From: Lichenostomus cassidix
Lineage: Eukaryota; Chordata; Aves; Passeriformes; Meliphagidae
NCBI GenBank assembly: GCA_008360975.2
Contig: CM039196.1
Coordinates: 8,164,263-8,228,262 of the forward strand
Reading direction: 5' to 3'
DNA: 64,000 nt
Shown: in pieces, positions 13,141 through 27,525 of the stretch
How the letters are laid out: each line of letters begins with the position of its first letter
Position numbering within the stretch: position 1 is the stretch's first letter
Program-made: the position numbers and the translations under genes
The notes under the pieces: generated by a model
What the model was told of the DNA's origin: nothing
Seen by the model: the letters and a program-made list of their open reading frames with translations, nothing else
Database searches by the model: none

Positions 13141-16100
13141 CTCTCACATGGGTTGCTGCCCTGCAGCAAACTGCAGGTCCTAGTAATCTGTTCAGATGTC
13201 ATCAATGTAATCTGTAGCAAGTGCTCTGCATCTAGCAAATTAGTATAATGATCTAACACCGAGCAGTAATAAACAATTAATGCTTACAGCCAAGGCATGC
13301 ACTGTTCTCTATAGCAATATAACATGCACAGAATCTCTGCAGTATATTGCACAAACCAGCTGTACGTATCAACAAAAACATCAAAAGCAAGATCCTGTCC
13401 CTGCAATACCACCAGCTTCATTCTGCCTCTCAGCATTCACTGGGCCTGATTCTGCCTGTCTCATCCAAGGTATAGGCATGATGGAATGCTCACTTCTCTC
13501 TAGCTGGACAATCAGGGTTGCTCTGGAACACACTGGTACCCACAGCTGCAGAATCATGCACACTAATGGAAATTGCGAAATGCGTTCATCTACCTTTTGT
13601 GCCCCTTTCTAGTAATGTCATTTACCAAACTTTCTGAAGTGTTCCTTGAATGTACATAGGCTTCATCTGTACCAAAACTTCTTTTTACAAGGACTATAGA
13701 TTTTGAAAAATAACACTTCCTTGCCTTTTTCTAAAGAAAAAAAAATAAAAAATGCCAGTCTTTTTCTTTTCACTGTGTCTCAAGAGAGAAAAAATTGTAA
13801 ATCAAAGCCATAAAGAAAAAAGTACATTCTAATAAAGACACTAAGCTCTACTCTAGATGTCTATGGCTTCTGACTGTGCTCATGCCAGTACAAAGATGGC
13901 AGCAGCATATGTTCAATCAGAACATACTTTAAAGCTATTCAGTACTACAGTAAAAAGGAATACATGGTGTAAATCCTAATCCCAAAGTCTGATGCTAAAA
14001 TTGCCTCAGATGTCTCACAACTGGATATAGCTCAGCTTTTACATATTAATTTGGCTGAAAAAGCACTGCTTTTCTAGTATTCAAACTGCAAGCAAGATGC
14101 AGGGGGATGACTTTTATGCAGGTAGGTGGGCCCCTTTTTCATCCTGGACCTCTGCTGAGTTAAAGGTTTATAAACCACAGCAAGCTTGCCACTATCACTA
14201 TTCAAAAATGATGCCATCTTAAAATAGCACAAAGGCAGATCTCAAAGAAAATAGCACTGTTTCCTTTCCTTTAGTCATCTGTGTATATGCCATTCTCATG
14301 TTACACAGATGGACTGAACAATGCTCTTATAGCCTTGTTGTTTATCTGCAGATACAAATGCTGTTCCTATATGTTGCTACTAGTTGGCTGCAGTGCTTCT
14401 ATTGTAACTGTTGTCTTTTCAGCCCTTACTCAAAATAAATTACTTCCTAAATGAGCATATGTTCATTTAGCTTGTATGAGGCTTGTGCTTTGGAAGAAAT
14501 CCTTCTCTATGAGATTTAGGTGCTGGGAAAGGCTGCTCTGCATCAGTGCAGATCTGTTTCACTAACTATTGCAGAAGAAAAGCTTCCAGATACTCAAGTA
14601 TTTATCACAAAATATGAAAAACTAACATCAACATTCAAACAAGTTCAGAAAAAGAATTTCCCCTTCAAGCTTGTTCAGCTTTCCTTCCCATTCCAAATCC
14701 AACGCAGTGGAGTGCCAGGTGCAAGGGCCACAGGCAGTGCAGTACAGCTCCACCTGCATGAACAGCAGTGCCTTCACTTCACTTTCCTCACCTGTTCACC
14801 AGCTCAGGATTTCATGCACTCTGTGATTTCAGTGCTTCATAAACTCGAAGGTTTTTCCTTGTTTTCCTTTTTGTTAAGCAATCCCTTGCAAAGAGGTAAG
14901 CATGTGGAGCTTCACAGCAGGCAAATAACAGACCAGTCTGCTCAGAGGAGAAGCTCCTTCCTAGCAGGCACAAGTCAGAGGTTTATGCCTTGACATACAG
15001 GGTTCTTGTAGCTTTATCATTCTATTTCCTTTCATCCTTTTTTATCCAGCTTTTGATCTTCTCAGCATTTAAATACAATGAGCAGGTCTCAAGATCATGG
15101 ATGTGGCTTCACCGTTCAATTGATTTCCACAGGGAATTTGAAGCCCACCTTGTTTTTTCTGCCTTAGAAAATTCTCCTCTTTACTTCTTTGGATCTTGCT
15201 GAACCCCTTGCCTAGTGCTACCTTTTGTCAAGACATTCTGCAGCATGTGACTCTAGAACATTCTCTTTAGCTGTTTTAAAAATGTTACCTTTCAAAGACA
15301 ACATCTATAATCCACTATCTCCTTCCTCTTCTACTGTAAAATGCAGAGGGGAGTTCCTCACCATCATCATACTAGTCCTCATTTCACATGCTTCTGGAAT
15401 TTTTAAAAAAAATCTCTGGAATTGAAATAATTCTCCATTATTGCCCCCCTCTCCAACTTAAATAATCTTCTTCCGTGTAAGCTGCCTCATGTTTCTAAGA
15501 ATAATCACTTCTCCCTGAACACTTTTTACTTTTATAAGTCTTTTGTGAACACAGAATGCCTGAGAACAGACCCAGAACCTCACATGAAGGCTGGAGAGGA
15601 AATGTCCAGATCTTAACCAGGAGCAGCTCTGGCTGCTGAGACTGCTGACAGTCTATATCAACAGTTATCAACCTTTTCCAGGTTGCAGATGCTAAAAATT
15701 TCCCATTGGCTGTCTTGTGCTTTTTATAACAAATCTAAGCACACTGTCAACAGGCTCATTTTCCTTTTGGCACTTTCAGAAGAACCTCTGGGAGCCTCCA
15801 GACCACAGATTATAAATCATTAAATCAATTGCCTTAAAAAGAGGTGCAAATTTTTCATTCAGCTCAACAAGGTGTTAACAGTACAGTGCAGCAACAGCAA
15901 CGTAGGTGTCAGCACTCCCAACCAGCCTGACAGAATGATGACCAACAGAGACAGCAGATAATTTTGCCATTGTGCAAGGATTTGGAGAGCACAGCTGGTG
16001 TCAACATCTGTATTTTTCAGCCCAGCCTCTGACACTGGAGTCCTAATTCAAAGCAAGTTTAGTGAAATTCTGCTTCTCTTCCTATGTCCCTCATTAGCAT

Positions 16101-16334
16101 TAATATATGTAAATTTTTATGCAAATATATGACATTTAAAGGTAAAAACTCTGCTCTATATAACAATTACACTTTTTAAAAAGGATTTTAAAGATATATA
16201 ATTATGAGATAAAAGAGTGCATATAAGTATTATACTTAAAACATCCTACATAAATTAAAATGGGTATTGTAACTAAGATAAGAAAGGCTTTATCTTCTAA
16301 AGTTCTGATTCAGCAAGACACTTAAGCATGTAAG

Positions 16335-16430
16335 TAATTTTAAACATATTTTATAAGTATATATATATATAATTTTAAACATATTTTATATATAATTTTA
16401 AACATATTTTATAAGTATTTATAAACATAT
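16335..16430. repeat. AT-rich tandem repeat
   Basis: Three copies of a unit AATTTTAAACATATTTTATA, two of them continuing AAGTAT and separated by TA runs (16335-16370, 16371-16393, 16394-16430). It is embedded in a larger AT-rich tract, 16085-16680. Confidence 0.85.
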
Positions 16431-16759
16431 AAATAAAACTGTTTGAGAAATACTGATTTATTTTCTAAAGAAAATTTTGGGGAGTTTTTAATTTCCATTA
16501 AAATAGTTTATTTCATTAATTATAAATCAGATGTTTAAACAAAGTGTTTTCAAAATGATAAAATTTCATTGCCCAAATATTTTTTTTTAATTTTTGCCTT
16601 CAAAAGGGAAGAGACAGATCAGAAAGTTTCAGTGAATAAAAATTCAGCACAAAATTATATTTTTTTCCATTTTTCCCCGGCAAGCTCTGCTGTAAACGTG
16701 AAGCTTAACTATGCTTAAATGCTCTGCTGAAACAAAGGCTGGATGTGTTTCCTCATATC

Positions 16760-17025
16760 AGCATCTTCGGGCTGGTCCCCGCGGTCTCTGCTTTGACACT
16801 GCAGGCTGGCTCCCGGTCTGCAGCACCGCATCCCCAGGGCACTCGGGAATTGCCGAGAGCTGCAGCCCAGCCCCTGCGCGGGGTCCCAGCTGCTGTTCCC
16901 CTGCAATTCATTTGTGCCTGACCTAACCCGCGCTGCGGCGCAGGGCTCGCTCCCTTCACCGCGGTGTGCCGGGAGCCAATGCCCCGTGCTCCATGTCACA
17001 CACACGCGGGGGGGGCACACCAGGC
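16760..17025. promoter_or_regulatory. short CpG-rich islet in intergenic DNA
   Basis: About 265 bases with roughly twenty CpG dinucleotides (for example CCCGCGGTCTC, CTGCGCGGGG, CGCGCTGCGGCGCAGGG, CACCGCGG), a CCAAT box (16976-16980) and a G8 run. It lies immediately to the right of a 600-base AT-rich tract. This could be a promoter or enhancer of a non-coding transcript. No exon-like open frame goes with it. Confidence 0.4.
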
Positions 17026-19973
17026 CCCAGCCCAGCTGCAAATAACTTATATTTGCCTTAAAGGATCGGTAAATCCGTGGACAAATCATCAAGTAATATC
17101 TTAACAAGAAGACAAAGAGGTGCTAACGGAGATGGAGAGTGTGACCAGCCTTGATCCCATCGGCCACGATGGGCCTCTGTCTTTATCAGGCACCACAACT
17201 GGGGCACCAGGCAGCCACAGAGCCGTCAGGCTGCAGAGACTGCAGTCAGGTCGCTCGTCTTCCCTTCCTGGATTAACACCTACCAGGCTGCTCAGCTTTG
17301 CTTTAAACTTGAACAGAGAATTGGGCAATCCCCTCCTCGAGAAGCAGCTAGGGAAGGAATATTAAAAATGTATAAAAAATTAATCCAGGTCAGTGACAAC
17401 CTGAGAGTGGGGGGGAGGGAGAAGGATTTATTCATTTTCATGACAATAGCCATAGAGAAAAGAAATGCTCTCTTGCCTCTCCCCAGGGACTTGAATTGAA
17501 TTCCCAGGGCTGCCAATCAGATCAAGAATTTAACACCATTTATTCTGTGGGGAGCCTGTCTGGAGCCAGTGTGTCAGCATCTGGATGATGCCCTGAGCCT
17601 ACACAAGCAGAGCAGCCAGAATCATGGATCTGCATGGCTTGCCATGCAGTGAGAGATTCTGGATGCATGCACAGAGAAAGTTTCTCATTTATGGCAACAT
17701 AAGGCTGGAGAGTCAGGGAAGCCCATATTATTTAATTAAAAGTCAAATGGTAGAACACAAGTTTCAGACCAGAAATCATTTGTATTTCTGTAGGTGCCAC
17801 TCCCACAAACCAGGATCTTGACTTAGGGTCAATGACTAGCAACAGACTGCTTTAAGTGGTTGCCATTTGGAATAGTAGTTTTGCACCAATGTGGGCAGGA
17901 AAGTGACCCAACATATTCGAGGCTGCTGTTTCTTCTGGGACAGTTTGCAAAGAGTTAAACTGCAGCTTATGTGACTTTTAGCTGCTGTTTGCAAATTAAT
18001 TCATGTTTCAGGCTGTAGAGAACCATGAACCACTCAGAGTGCCATGGGGATGATAAGCTCTTAGGTCAATTAATGCACAGATGTGCCCCAGTTTGGCTGC
18101 CTCTCATTTTAGTAATAATGCTACATATATATTTCTATATATTTAGCCTATACTGGTTTGTTGCAGAGAAAGCTGTAACCTACAATCCCAACATCCCCAA
18201 GTTTGTATATTTATTATACAAAGTTTACATGGCTGTTTCTACAGAAAAAAAATAGGACCATATGGGTATTTCTGTCACTAGCAGTTCAGTATTTCCCTCA
18301 CTGTAGTTTCATTTCTTCCACTGTGGTTAAATGCTCAACAAGAAAAAAATAACAGCACGAAGAATGCCAAGTCTCCTTTTGTTCTCTCCTGGAGCATTTC
18401 TAGCTGTGGCATTTTCAGATGTTGTTCAAAGCATGGCACAGCTTTTGCAAGACAGCATATTCTACCAGAAATCCTGGAAAGGCTTCCTGCCAGTAGGAGA
18501 CTGTTCCAAATTTCCTCAAAAACTGAAGAGCTGAGGGAAAGGATCTCCCACTGCAAACATGAGACCTAGTCTTGGATTGGAAAACACTGCAACAGAATTT
18601 CAGGGACAGCTGGTTATCAAGAGCTGGCAACTACAGCCTGCAGTGAATGACACAGGGGTATCATGTGCAAAGGTAGCACTGGTGTTTCCTCATCTTTCCA
18701 GTTCATCATGACTGAACCAGAATATAAGAAGACTTCATATTCCATCTGGTGTAGGAGAATTTTCAGCTACTACCAATGACCCCAATGAGTAGTACTAGTG
18801 ATGAGAATGGATGCCATAACTTATGTTGCTTATTTTGCTATATTAAGCTCAAATTGTTTTGACAACATCTATAAATGGGTGCAAACCATCCATTGAGAAA
18901 TTCTCATCCTTCTTTTTTGAGGAAAGAATGTTTCTGTATAGAAATTAAGAGTTGGAGGGGCAATGCTTCCTTGAGAGCACCATGGAAAAGATTATGCAAA
19001 TAACTGCCAGAAAGGCAGGCTGTATTTTGCTGCAACTTACAGACTAATCCAAACTGAGAACTCTGTATTATTGTTATTCACCCATTTAAGGTCCTATTTT
19101 CACTTCAGTTTCCATAGAAACCTGTTGTCCTAAATCTGTAGCACTTATAGCCTTTTAGTGTCATGGGTTCTTTCTTTACAGCTCTAATTACACCATCATC
19201 CACAAGGGGAAATGGCTGGGATGCTTTTCCCACCACAGAAACATTCAGGAAGTGCTGCTCTGTAGACAGAGGGAATATAAAACCTAATCATAAACCTTCA
19301 GACATCGTCTTTTTTGGACAATTCCCCTATGTCACAGCTGTATGTTTTATTGTTTGGATTTTGAACATGGGCCATGGCAGAAATAAGAATGGAATTTGCA
19401 GGAAAAAAAATTGGGTTTTTGCCTTTTCTCTGTCATTTCTGGTTTATGGTAAAGAACAATTGTATACAACTGAAGAAAATGGAAGAAATACTTGTAAATT
19501 AACCACACTGGTGTCACATGGATATTAAATACATAAGGTTGAACAAAGCTGTCAAGGCATATGGTCCAGAAAGACCTCCCACTGCCAAAGGAATGAAGCT
19601 CGTGCCCTTTTATTAATTTACTTCAGCTCTCAGGTCTGCATACAATTTTCTTCTCAGCATATGAGGGGTTAAGGTTCCCACCTATGCATTCCAGATAGAC
19701 TCAATAAGACTTTTTCAGTGTGCTAATATAAAACACACAGAGACCTTTGTCTTCCTGCATGCTGGTAAAATGCCTGTTGTGCTATGCAGATTATTATTGT
19801 TATTATTATTTCTGGCACTGTCACTTCTAGCTATGGTGCTTCAAAGCAATGATATTAAAAACATAAAGGCAGGCAGCCCTTTGGAAATAAGGAATTGCAA
19901 CAGCAATGCAAAGAACTTTTAATAGCACCCCTTATTGAAACATCTGGAGGAAGTATCATCTAATGGTTTGTGA

Positions 19974-20115
19974 AGACAGCTAAAGAGCCAGGACTCCTAT
20001 GTTCTGTTTCTAGGTCTGTCACTGTCACTGACTTCCCATAACCTTGGGCAGGTACCTTAAAAGTTATATAAAACTGGTATCTACCCAACCTTGCTTCTTT
20101 ATGAGAGGAAAAGAA
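19974..20115 (+). mobile_element. MIR/CORE-SINE-like fossil
   Basis: GAGCCAGGACTCCTATGTTC, TCTGTCACTGTCACTGACTT and CATAACCTTGGGCAGGTACC follow the MIR-type consensus order. The 3' tail is lost in a decayed TTATATAAAACTGG. Confidence 0.45.
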
Positions 20116-23100
20116 GTAATCTAAGATTTGCGGAAACTTTCCTTTATTAGTAGCAACAAAAGATGTGGCTACATGCTGACAGTTTCCTGCTATCACTGCA
20201 GTGGTACAAACGTGTTAAAGGACACTGCTGGCCACCATCACTCAGAACCAGCACTTACCTCCCACAACTGCTCACTTACTCCTCCCATCACTTCTGTCCT
20301 TACTGAGGCTGTGTTTCTACCAGTTTGCAAAAGGAACACTTCTTGTGAGCACTCCCTAATTTTCTTCAAAGCCAACAATTTTGCTGTGGTCAACAACTGA
20401 AACTGTTTAAACAGACACTCAGCTTAGCCTGGGGCTCTTCCAGTGACCAGTGTAGAGCATAACATCATTTGGTGAGGTAATACCTTTTACTAGCTAAGTC
20501 TGGAAGACAATGTTTTCATCCAATCTAACTGTGATGCAAATGTTTTCTTTGGTGGAAGAGAATAAAGTTAATGTATTACCATCTGCATTCATTAATATGC
20601 CCTCATATCTGCATCATTTTCTACAGCCTAAAGGATATCTCAGTGCTAGTGACAAAGAACCCTGGTCCTCACCAATACCATTTATGCAAAGTGGTTACAG
20701 ACTGAGTTTTGAACCCTGGCATTCCCCTGTTTTGCTGGTAGACACATGCCTCCTTGCTCAGTTCCCAGGAATGCTTAAATTGAGGTCAACTGGACATCCC
20801 ACATACAAGCCTTCTCATGGATTAGTCCATGATGATTGCTGTAGTGAGACACAAAGAAGTAACTTAAAGTAATACCAAGTACTCAGAGTAAATTTTAAAA
20901 GAGAGATGATGAGGATGAGGAAGAGGAAGAACATTTACTGTTCTGTTACACAGTCTTAAATCAGATTTGGAACTGGAAGAAAATATTGAAACTGAATCCT
21001 CCTGTTCAAGTAAGCTTTAAAAACTCCTCTTCCTGTCTTTGCAAACCCTGCAAAGCTCTGATTCAGTGTGTCCAGCACAGAGGTTACTGTGCAGATACAG
21101 AACTTCTACCATGGTCTTTCCAACAAGATCTTTCGACATTATTTGCTCTGCATAAAGTGTGTTTGAGAAAATTAAAATGTGAGGCCCATAAAACCAGAGT
21201 CTTTCTAATGGACATCTTACCTATTAGCAGCTTGGAGTGCTCTACCAAACAGCTCCACACAGGCCAGAGGGCATTGTGAGCAGTAACTGGAACGCTGAAG
21301 TCCTGTTTTTTGGGGGTTTTTTTTGTATTTAGGAGGTGCTCCATGCTCAGAGTGTGCCTGCTTCAGGTGAGAGGCAGGAGAGAAAAGTGAGAAGACAAAA
21401 AAAAAAAAAATTATCTGTGGCGTTCCTGACATCAAAAAATAGCAGCATCCTGTATGGGGCAATTGCAGTGTTGTTTACTGGCTCCGTAACAATCAGAAAA
21501 ATACCTAGATTTCCAAATCTACTTCATCTGGCATCTCAAATAAAATTACTTAAAAATAGGAGTTGTTGAGACAAAGGTAATCTTGAGGTGGCAGGTGGAG
21601 AGAATACAAAATACAAGCCTGTTTTTTTGCTATATTCACAACACAGTGTGGTCCTCACTTAGAGTTTATCACCACACAGACCTCAAACTGAAATAGCAGA
21701 AACATAAAAATCATTACATCCTGGCCATACACACGCTACTCCAAGAAAATGCAGCAAAAGAAACATCACAAATATTTATTTGGCCCTTTTTGTCATTGCT
21801 GTGCTCTTGCCATAATTTCTGTGAATAATGAAGCTTCATGCTTTCCATGATTGTCTGCATCAGCAAAAAGCCACTTGCCTAAGATTTTTACAAAACAGAA
21901 CAACAAAACTAATCCCAGCAAAATCTGCACCACAACTATTTTCAGTGTTAGGGAATGTAAAACATTAGTCATTTTACCACAGTGACCATAGTTACCAATT
22001 GCAGGCAGCTGTTTAAAAGACAACCTGTGACAAAACAAAAAACTCCTTCCCTACCCTTCAAAATGGTACAGAAATCCAACTTCTGAAATATGAGTAAATT
22101 CAAGAAATTTACATGGAGTAGAGGCTACCTTTGTCAAGTAAATTCTCTTTTTGTTTGGTATCCTACATCCTGACACTCTCCAGAAGCAAGGAGCTGCCAT
22201 GTTTTACCAATATTTCCTGAACAAAAGGCGCTTCCAAGGTCATGCTGACCCCACTAGCTAAGGCTTTTAGTCCTCATGAGCTGTGTGCAGTCTGATACAA
22301 CTTTGCCCTCATCAAACTGTTACCTGTTTCAAGTGTTTGCAGATGTTTTCCAGCTGTGTCAGAGGCTACCATTATGACTTTGTTGTTAATGACACTTGAA
22401 TGGTTTCCTTTAAAAATAGTTCAGACCCACTTATGCTCCAGCTCTGGGGGGTGAGGTAGAAGGCAAGCTCAGTGTCCCCAGCCTGCTCTGTCAGCTGTCG
22501 CCATACAAAACAAGAGCAGCTCTCACATAGGATGAGCAGGATGTGGGAACCAAATCACTGCTTGGGCATTGGCAGCCCTTGCAAAGATATTTCCAAGCTA
22601 TGCCTGGGGAGAAAAAGAGGCCACCAAATTGCTTGTTTCCAACTAGCTTATGCTTATGCTTCAACGTTCAAGCAGCCTATGCTGTGCGGTACCCAAGAGT
22701 ACATTCTACAGGGACATGGCAGTGGCTGGAAACGACTCAGGAACAAAAGGAGAACACATGCCTGTTTTCTGTTGGGAAAAGCAAGAATGCGGTAGTAACT
22801 TTTCATGCAGGAGAGGTGATACATAAACCAGGTGGTACAGGTACAGGCTCATCCTATGGGGAAAGAAAGAGTGTGGGGGACTTGCTTCTCATTGCTGGAG
22901 TGACCATTAACAACACTGTTCTCCTTGGGGTCAATAAGCTCCTTTTTTACCCATGCTGGGTGGGGAGATTAATCCCAGAATTAACACAAGCATGGGAGAG
23001 TCCTCTCTGCTCCCTTGGTCAACACATCAGACTGAGCCTGAACTCTGCACTGTACTTCAGATCTTAGTGCTGCATTCATTGCCTGTGTCTACAAAGATTC

Positions 23101-25424
23101 AGTCTTCCTTTCATTTGATCCCATTTCCTGACATGACACACTGTAGGGAATGCAACCATGGACAGGTGCTAGGGCACACAGGAGGAGATGTGCTGTGTGT
23201 TAGGAGTGTGTGTGAAAACACCTAAGCTCACAAGGGAAACTCAGCAGCTCCAAGATGCAGTTTTTCCTTCAGTATTCTAGTTAATTATGGCTTACCTCGC
23301 TTCACCCCTCAGAAATCCCCTTTGTCCTTTCCACTACCATGCTATTAAGTGTATCGTGCTCAGCACTGACAGGTGACAAATGAAGCGTAAGTTGGTTCAC
23401 CACAATGACCCTTCTTGGCAGGGTTTACCCAGCTGGGCCTGACCTTTTCTTGCAGGCTAAGCAAATTTCCCTTCTCTGAAATGCTGCTCACAGGGTGCTG
23501 TTTCATGGTGAAGAACCAGAGCAGAAGTGCTCACTCCCCACTATGGGGTTTGGAGGAGTCCTCTCCTAGCACCTCACTTAAAATCAAGAAAGAGCAGATA
23601 CAGAAGAATGTGAAGAATATTGTTTGGACAAATGAACTATAAGGGTAAGATTTTTTTTCCAGGAGAAAGGGCCTGAGAGAAAAATGGACAATTGCTGCAA
23701 TGCCATCCATCCCTCCAAGCGAAGGTAGCGTGTTTCTCATTAAAATACTGAATTTCCTGTACAGCTGTCAGCAAGCACAAGTTTTCCAAACGAACTGGTC
23801 AGCAATAACCTGCTTTCATGACAACTTGCAAAGAAAGGAGCAGGAGGGGTGATTTGTGCCCAGTACAAAAACAAACCACAAAGACATCCCATGCAGCAGG
23901 CACACAAAGCTGAGCTCTGCACATCAGAATACTCCCCAGAGAAGGAGTCAAAGAATCAAAGCAAAGAAGCAGTGATACAAATAGCCTGACTTTTTCAAAC
24001 ACATCAAAGGCCAGAAAACAAGTTCCTCTCAACCCCAGGGACCAAGACAGAAAAGATCTAATAAAGAATTCAAATGCCATAATCACATAATCCAATAAGC
24101 TACAGTTAAACCAAAACACCTCTTTAGCAAACATCTGTAAGTGGGACAGGAAGGGCTCCGAAGTGTTAAGCACGGATGGCTCCCTTCACTTCTCCCTGTT
24201 AACACATCACCTCCTGTCAGTAAGACATCCAAAAGGTTGGTTCTTGGTTTCAAATTCCCGCACAGGAAAATAGGAAAAGGGAGAAGAGCGTCTCCACAAA
24301 AACAGCCAGCACAGATCACCAGTCACTGAAAGCTGAGCAGTGCAGAATGTGTGCTGGACTGATTTGTTATGGTGAAAGCTGGTTAAGGTATCTATGTGGG
24401 AAAGATGAGAAGGGGTAGAGGTTGAGAAAGACAAAGAGAAAAAAGAAACATCCTCTCCGGATTGCTGCCAAGGTAAGTCCTTTTCTGTATCCAACAATAT
24501 TCCACCCTTGCTTTCATTTTATTCTGGATACCTTCCTTCCTCTCTTCCACTACTGCATGGTATTTTCTTCTTTGTCATCTTTGAATCTCTCCCTCTTGTA
24601 TTATCTAGGACTCCTTCAGTCATTCTGCCCAAGTACCTGCTCCCCCAGAAGTGTCTCTTCCACCATCTCCCTGCCAAGTCTGCCAAACAGGGAAATGGCT
24701 CACTTCGCCATTGTGCAGCATTGGCAGCTGCAGCGATTATTGCGAGTCTGAGGCAGGCTGACTCTGATGCTCTTATACAGCAATCATACATACCACAGAA
24801 AGAAGCTTTCCATTGCCCATTGGCATCACTCAGGAACTTTGTTCCTCCTGTGATATGCTGGGTGGGACTATTCCCTTCTCCTTTCACACTCAGACATGTG
24901 GATGGAAGCAGACATAGGGGACAATTCTGACTTCATCTGAGGAAGCAGATCCAGACTGACAAACCTTCCTTTAACAGAAAGGGCATCCATGGCCTAACTT
25001 GAGTAATCAGGAAGAACAAGTTTTGCTGACGTATGCATCCCTTAGATATTTGCTTTTATACCAGCTCCCGAGTACAGTCAGTGAGCAGAGAGCAGTAAAT
25101 CTCTGTGAAACACAGCAGGGGATGGCAGTACCAGAAAGGGTCATTTCCTCTTGCAGAGACTAGAGCAGGCAAGTGCTGTTCAGTGGGTATAAAGGCAAAG
25201 GAAAAGGGGCCCCTGGCTCCTCTGATATGCTTGTATGTACAGATGCTTCTGCAGAATCCTAATATTGTCCAGTGAATCTGTACTTCAGTAGTAGAATTAA
25301 CATTTGCAAATACATCAACCCTGTACTGGAAGAACTCCACTCTTACCACTTTCCTTCCTGTGCAGCCTCCTGTCATTAGCCTCTCTTCTATTGTACAAGC
25401 CACATACTAATCTCTGTTTTCTCT

Positions 25425-25525
25425 GAGTACAATATTCCCATGAGATACCTCACAAAATGCTTTGCTGAAATCTAGCTAGATGATGTCTGCTGATGAATCG
25501 AGAATAAGCTTTCTTATTAAAGAAA
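25425..25525. mobile_element. possible old CR1-like fragment
   Basis: The stretch around ACCTCACAAAATGCTTTGCTGAAATCTAG followed by a decayed ACATC/GATGTCTGCTGATGAATC resembles the reverse-transcriptase-coding part of CR1 elements as seen on the opposite strand. It is short and strongly decayed, so this is only a resemblance by eye. Confidence 0.4.
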
Positions 25526-27071
25526 TACATTAAATTAATTGTAGACATGAGGATAGTATAGAACTGGGGGACTCAAATGTTGTTGCAGAGCCTTAGAACA
25601 CAACATGTATGGCCATGCCAGCAGCAGTTTTGGACGTGATGCCTCAGTTTTCACAGCAAGGTGTAGGCACCTACACAAAATTCTGGCAAGGCATGCTGGA
25701 GTTCAATGAAAAAGCACTTTTTCTTTTCTGTAAGTAATCATTATGGAAAGGAGCACAACTCAATGCAGCCATTACAATTCTAAGAGTGGGAATTAACTTA
25801 CTGGAAAAGGTTGGGCAGTAACCCAGACACATGACTCCCATCTGGAACAATGCCAAAAAGGGTCATCAGCTCTTTTAAACTCCTTGCTTTATGCTATATG
25901 AAATCACTTTCTGTTGATGCAAAACATGACAGTACTTGCTAGGGTATTCAAGAAAAATCCATTACCTTGATGTTTCACATATACATCTCTGAAACAGAGC
26001 AGAATGTGTGAGCACGCTTACACTGATCATACAGTGAATTTCAGAAAGAGGGTTATAGCAGAAATGGGAAGGAAATGCTGAATTGTTGTATAAGATCTTT
26101 TACATGGTGAGTTATCAGTTGATTTATGTAGCAAGTCTCACAGAGTTAGTTCATGATAAATTCATGAGGCATATGCTTTTGATCGTGCAGTGCTCTTCTC
26201 CTGTCTTGCCATTTTCAGCTCCCTCTTATTATTATTCACCTTCTGGAGACATTATTATACCTCATATGGTAAACTGGTGCTATAGACAACAAGGACTAGT
26301 CTGCATGGGTTGCCTCTGCTGACATGCTACATTCTGGAAGGGAAGAGATACTTTAAGAAGTCAAGAAGTCTGGGAGATAGAAGTGCAAGCAGGCTGCTTG
26401 GAAGGGTTAAGTCTCTCCTAATATACTCAAGCATGTAAATCCACATGAGGAATAAAGAGCTGATGGGGACCAGTTTTTAATCAGCTGGCTTTAGACAAAG
26501 GTGCTCAGTACCATACACACATGAAAGCACTCCCAGCTTCACAAGGTGTTTAGTGGACAGATGACTTTCCCTGCTAAAAACTGTGTGAGATGAACTCTTT
26601 CAAGAAAGGGAGAAGCAGGTCTATAGATTTTAAAAGTGTATCAGCTCTTGTTTAAGCCTCAAATGTCATAAATTCTTCAGTATGCACTCATTCCCAGTTT
26701 ATAGTTATTATGCATAAGCATGGTTATGCCTAAAGAGTAATCAGAGGCATTGCAGCCATGAAGCCCTGCACAGATTAACCACCAGATACCAAGCAGACTT
26801 TTGCACAGGCTCTGCAGACCACATACTGGTACTGTACTGCTTTGAATAGGCACCTTTCAGATCAATGTTTAAGATGACTCAGAGCACATTGGGGCTTTCC
26901 TCAGTTCTCAGCCTTAGATCTGCTCTCACTGAAGCCAGCAGTAATCCTAATGAACATTGCATGTGAACCTATGGAAGCAGGGAGGATAACTCTTCAAATC
27001 CCATACTGCTTTATAGCTTGCAGTTGCTCAGCATCTAGAAATAATGTTCCATAGCTACTTTTTGGGCACAA

Positions 27072-27115
27072 AGGTGGGTTATTTTTGGGTTATTATTGGG
27101 TTATTTTTATTGGGA
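27072..27115. repeat. short T-rich tandem repeat
   Basis: About three to four copies of GGGTTATTTTT or GGGTTATTATT. Confidence 0.75.
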
Positions 27116-27364
27116 CAACTACATTGTAGGAATAGTCAGGATGGCATTACTACAGTGACATGACAGTAACAATTGCATAATAAAGTGATGCTATATAGAG
27201 AGCAGCCCAAATCAGTATATCTACTAATCAGAATCAGCTTCTGCACCTTGTGGGAAGATTGTTGCTTTTCAGCACAGACAGAATTTGATGAGAAGAACAG
27301 AGTCATGGGAAGATCTCTGGCATCTGAACCAACTGCTACAGTCTGAAGAACTGTCACGAGAGCA

Positions 27365-27525
27365 CATTCCAGAGTCAAAGGGCTGTGTCTACCACAGGGT
27401 AAGGAGCACTGGCTTGGAGCAAGCAACCACACTGGAGCATGCACGCTTTAGTGAGAGAGTACCCAGACCTGATATGTCACAGAAAGATCTATGCCTCATT
27501 TTCCCCATCTGTAAGACATAACAGC
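27365..27525 (+). mobile_element. possible MIR/CORE-SINE-like fossil
   Basis: The 3' end CCTCATTTTCCCCATCTGTA (27494-27513) matches the MIR tail. The 5' part (AAGGAGCACTGGCTTGGAGC) fits the MIR start loosely. The middle is not alignable by eye. Confidence 0.4.

Larger units (their letters stand above)
13141..25424. other. intergenic DNA, no gene recognised (middle part)
   Basis: Holds the AT-rich tract at 16.1-16.7 kb, the CpG islet at 16.8-17.0 kb, a fossil SINE and trinucleotide ATT runs near 19,790-19,812. Otherwise unremarkable; open frames up to 174 codons (22543-23067 plus) look like chance. Confidence 0.6.

Noticed and set aside
14520..14993. 157-codon open frame, plus strand
   Set aside because: No motif and no exon-like boundaries. 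Likely chance.
20910..20935. GATGAGGAAGAGG-type purine run as part of an acidic coding exon
   Set aside because: The frames around it are closed and there are no splice sites at suitable positions; it is low-complexity DNA.
22543..23067. 174-codon open frame, plus strand
   Set aside because: No family resemblance, no splice-flanked structure, ordinary intergenic composition; a frame of this length is expected by chance in 64 kb.
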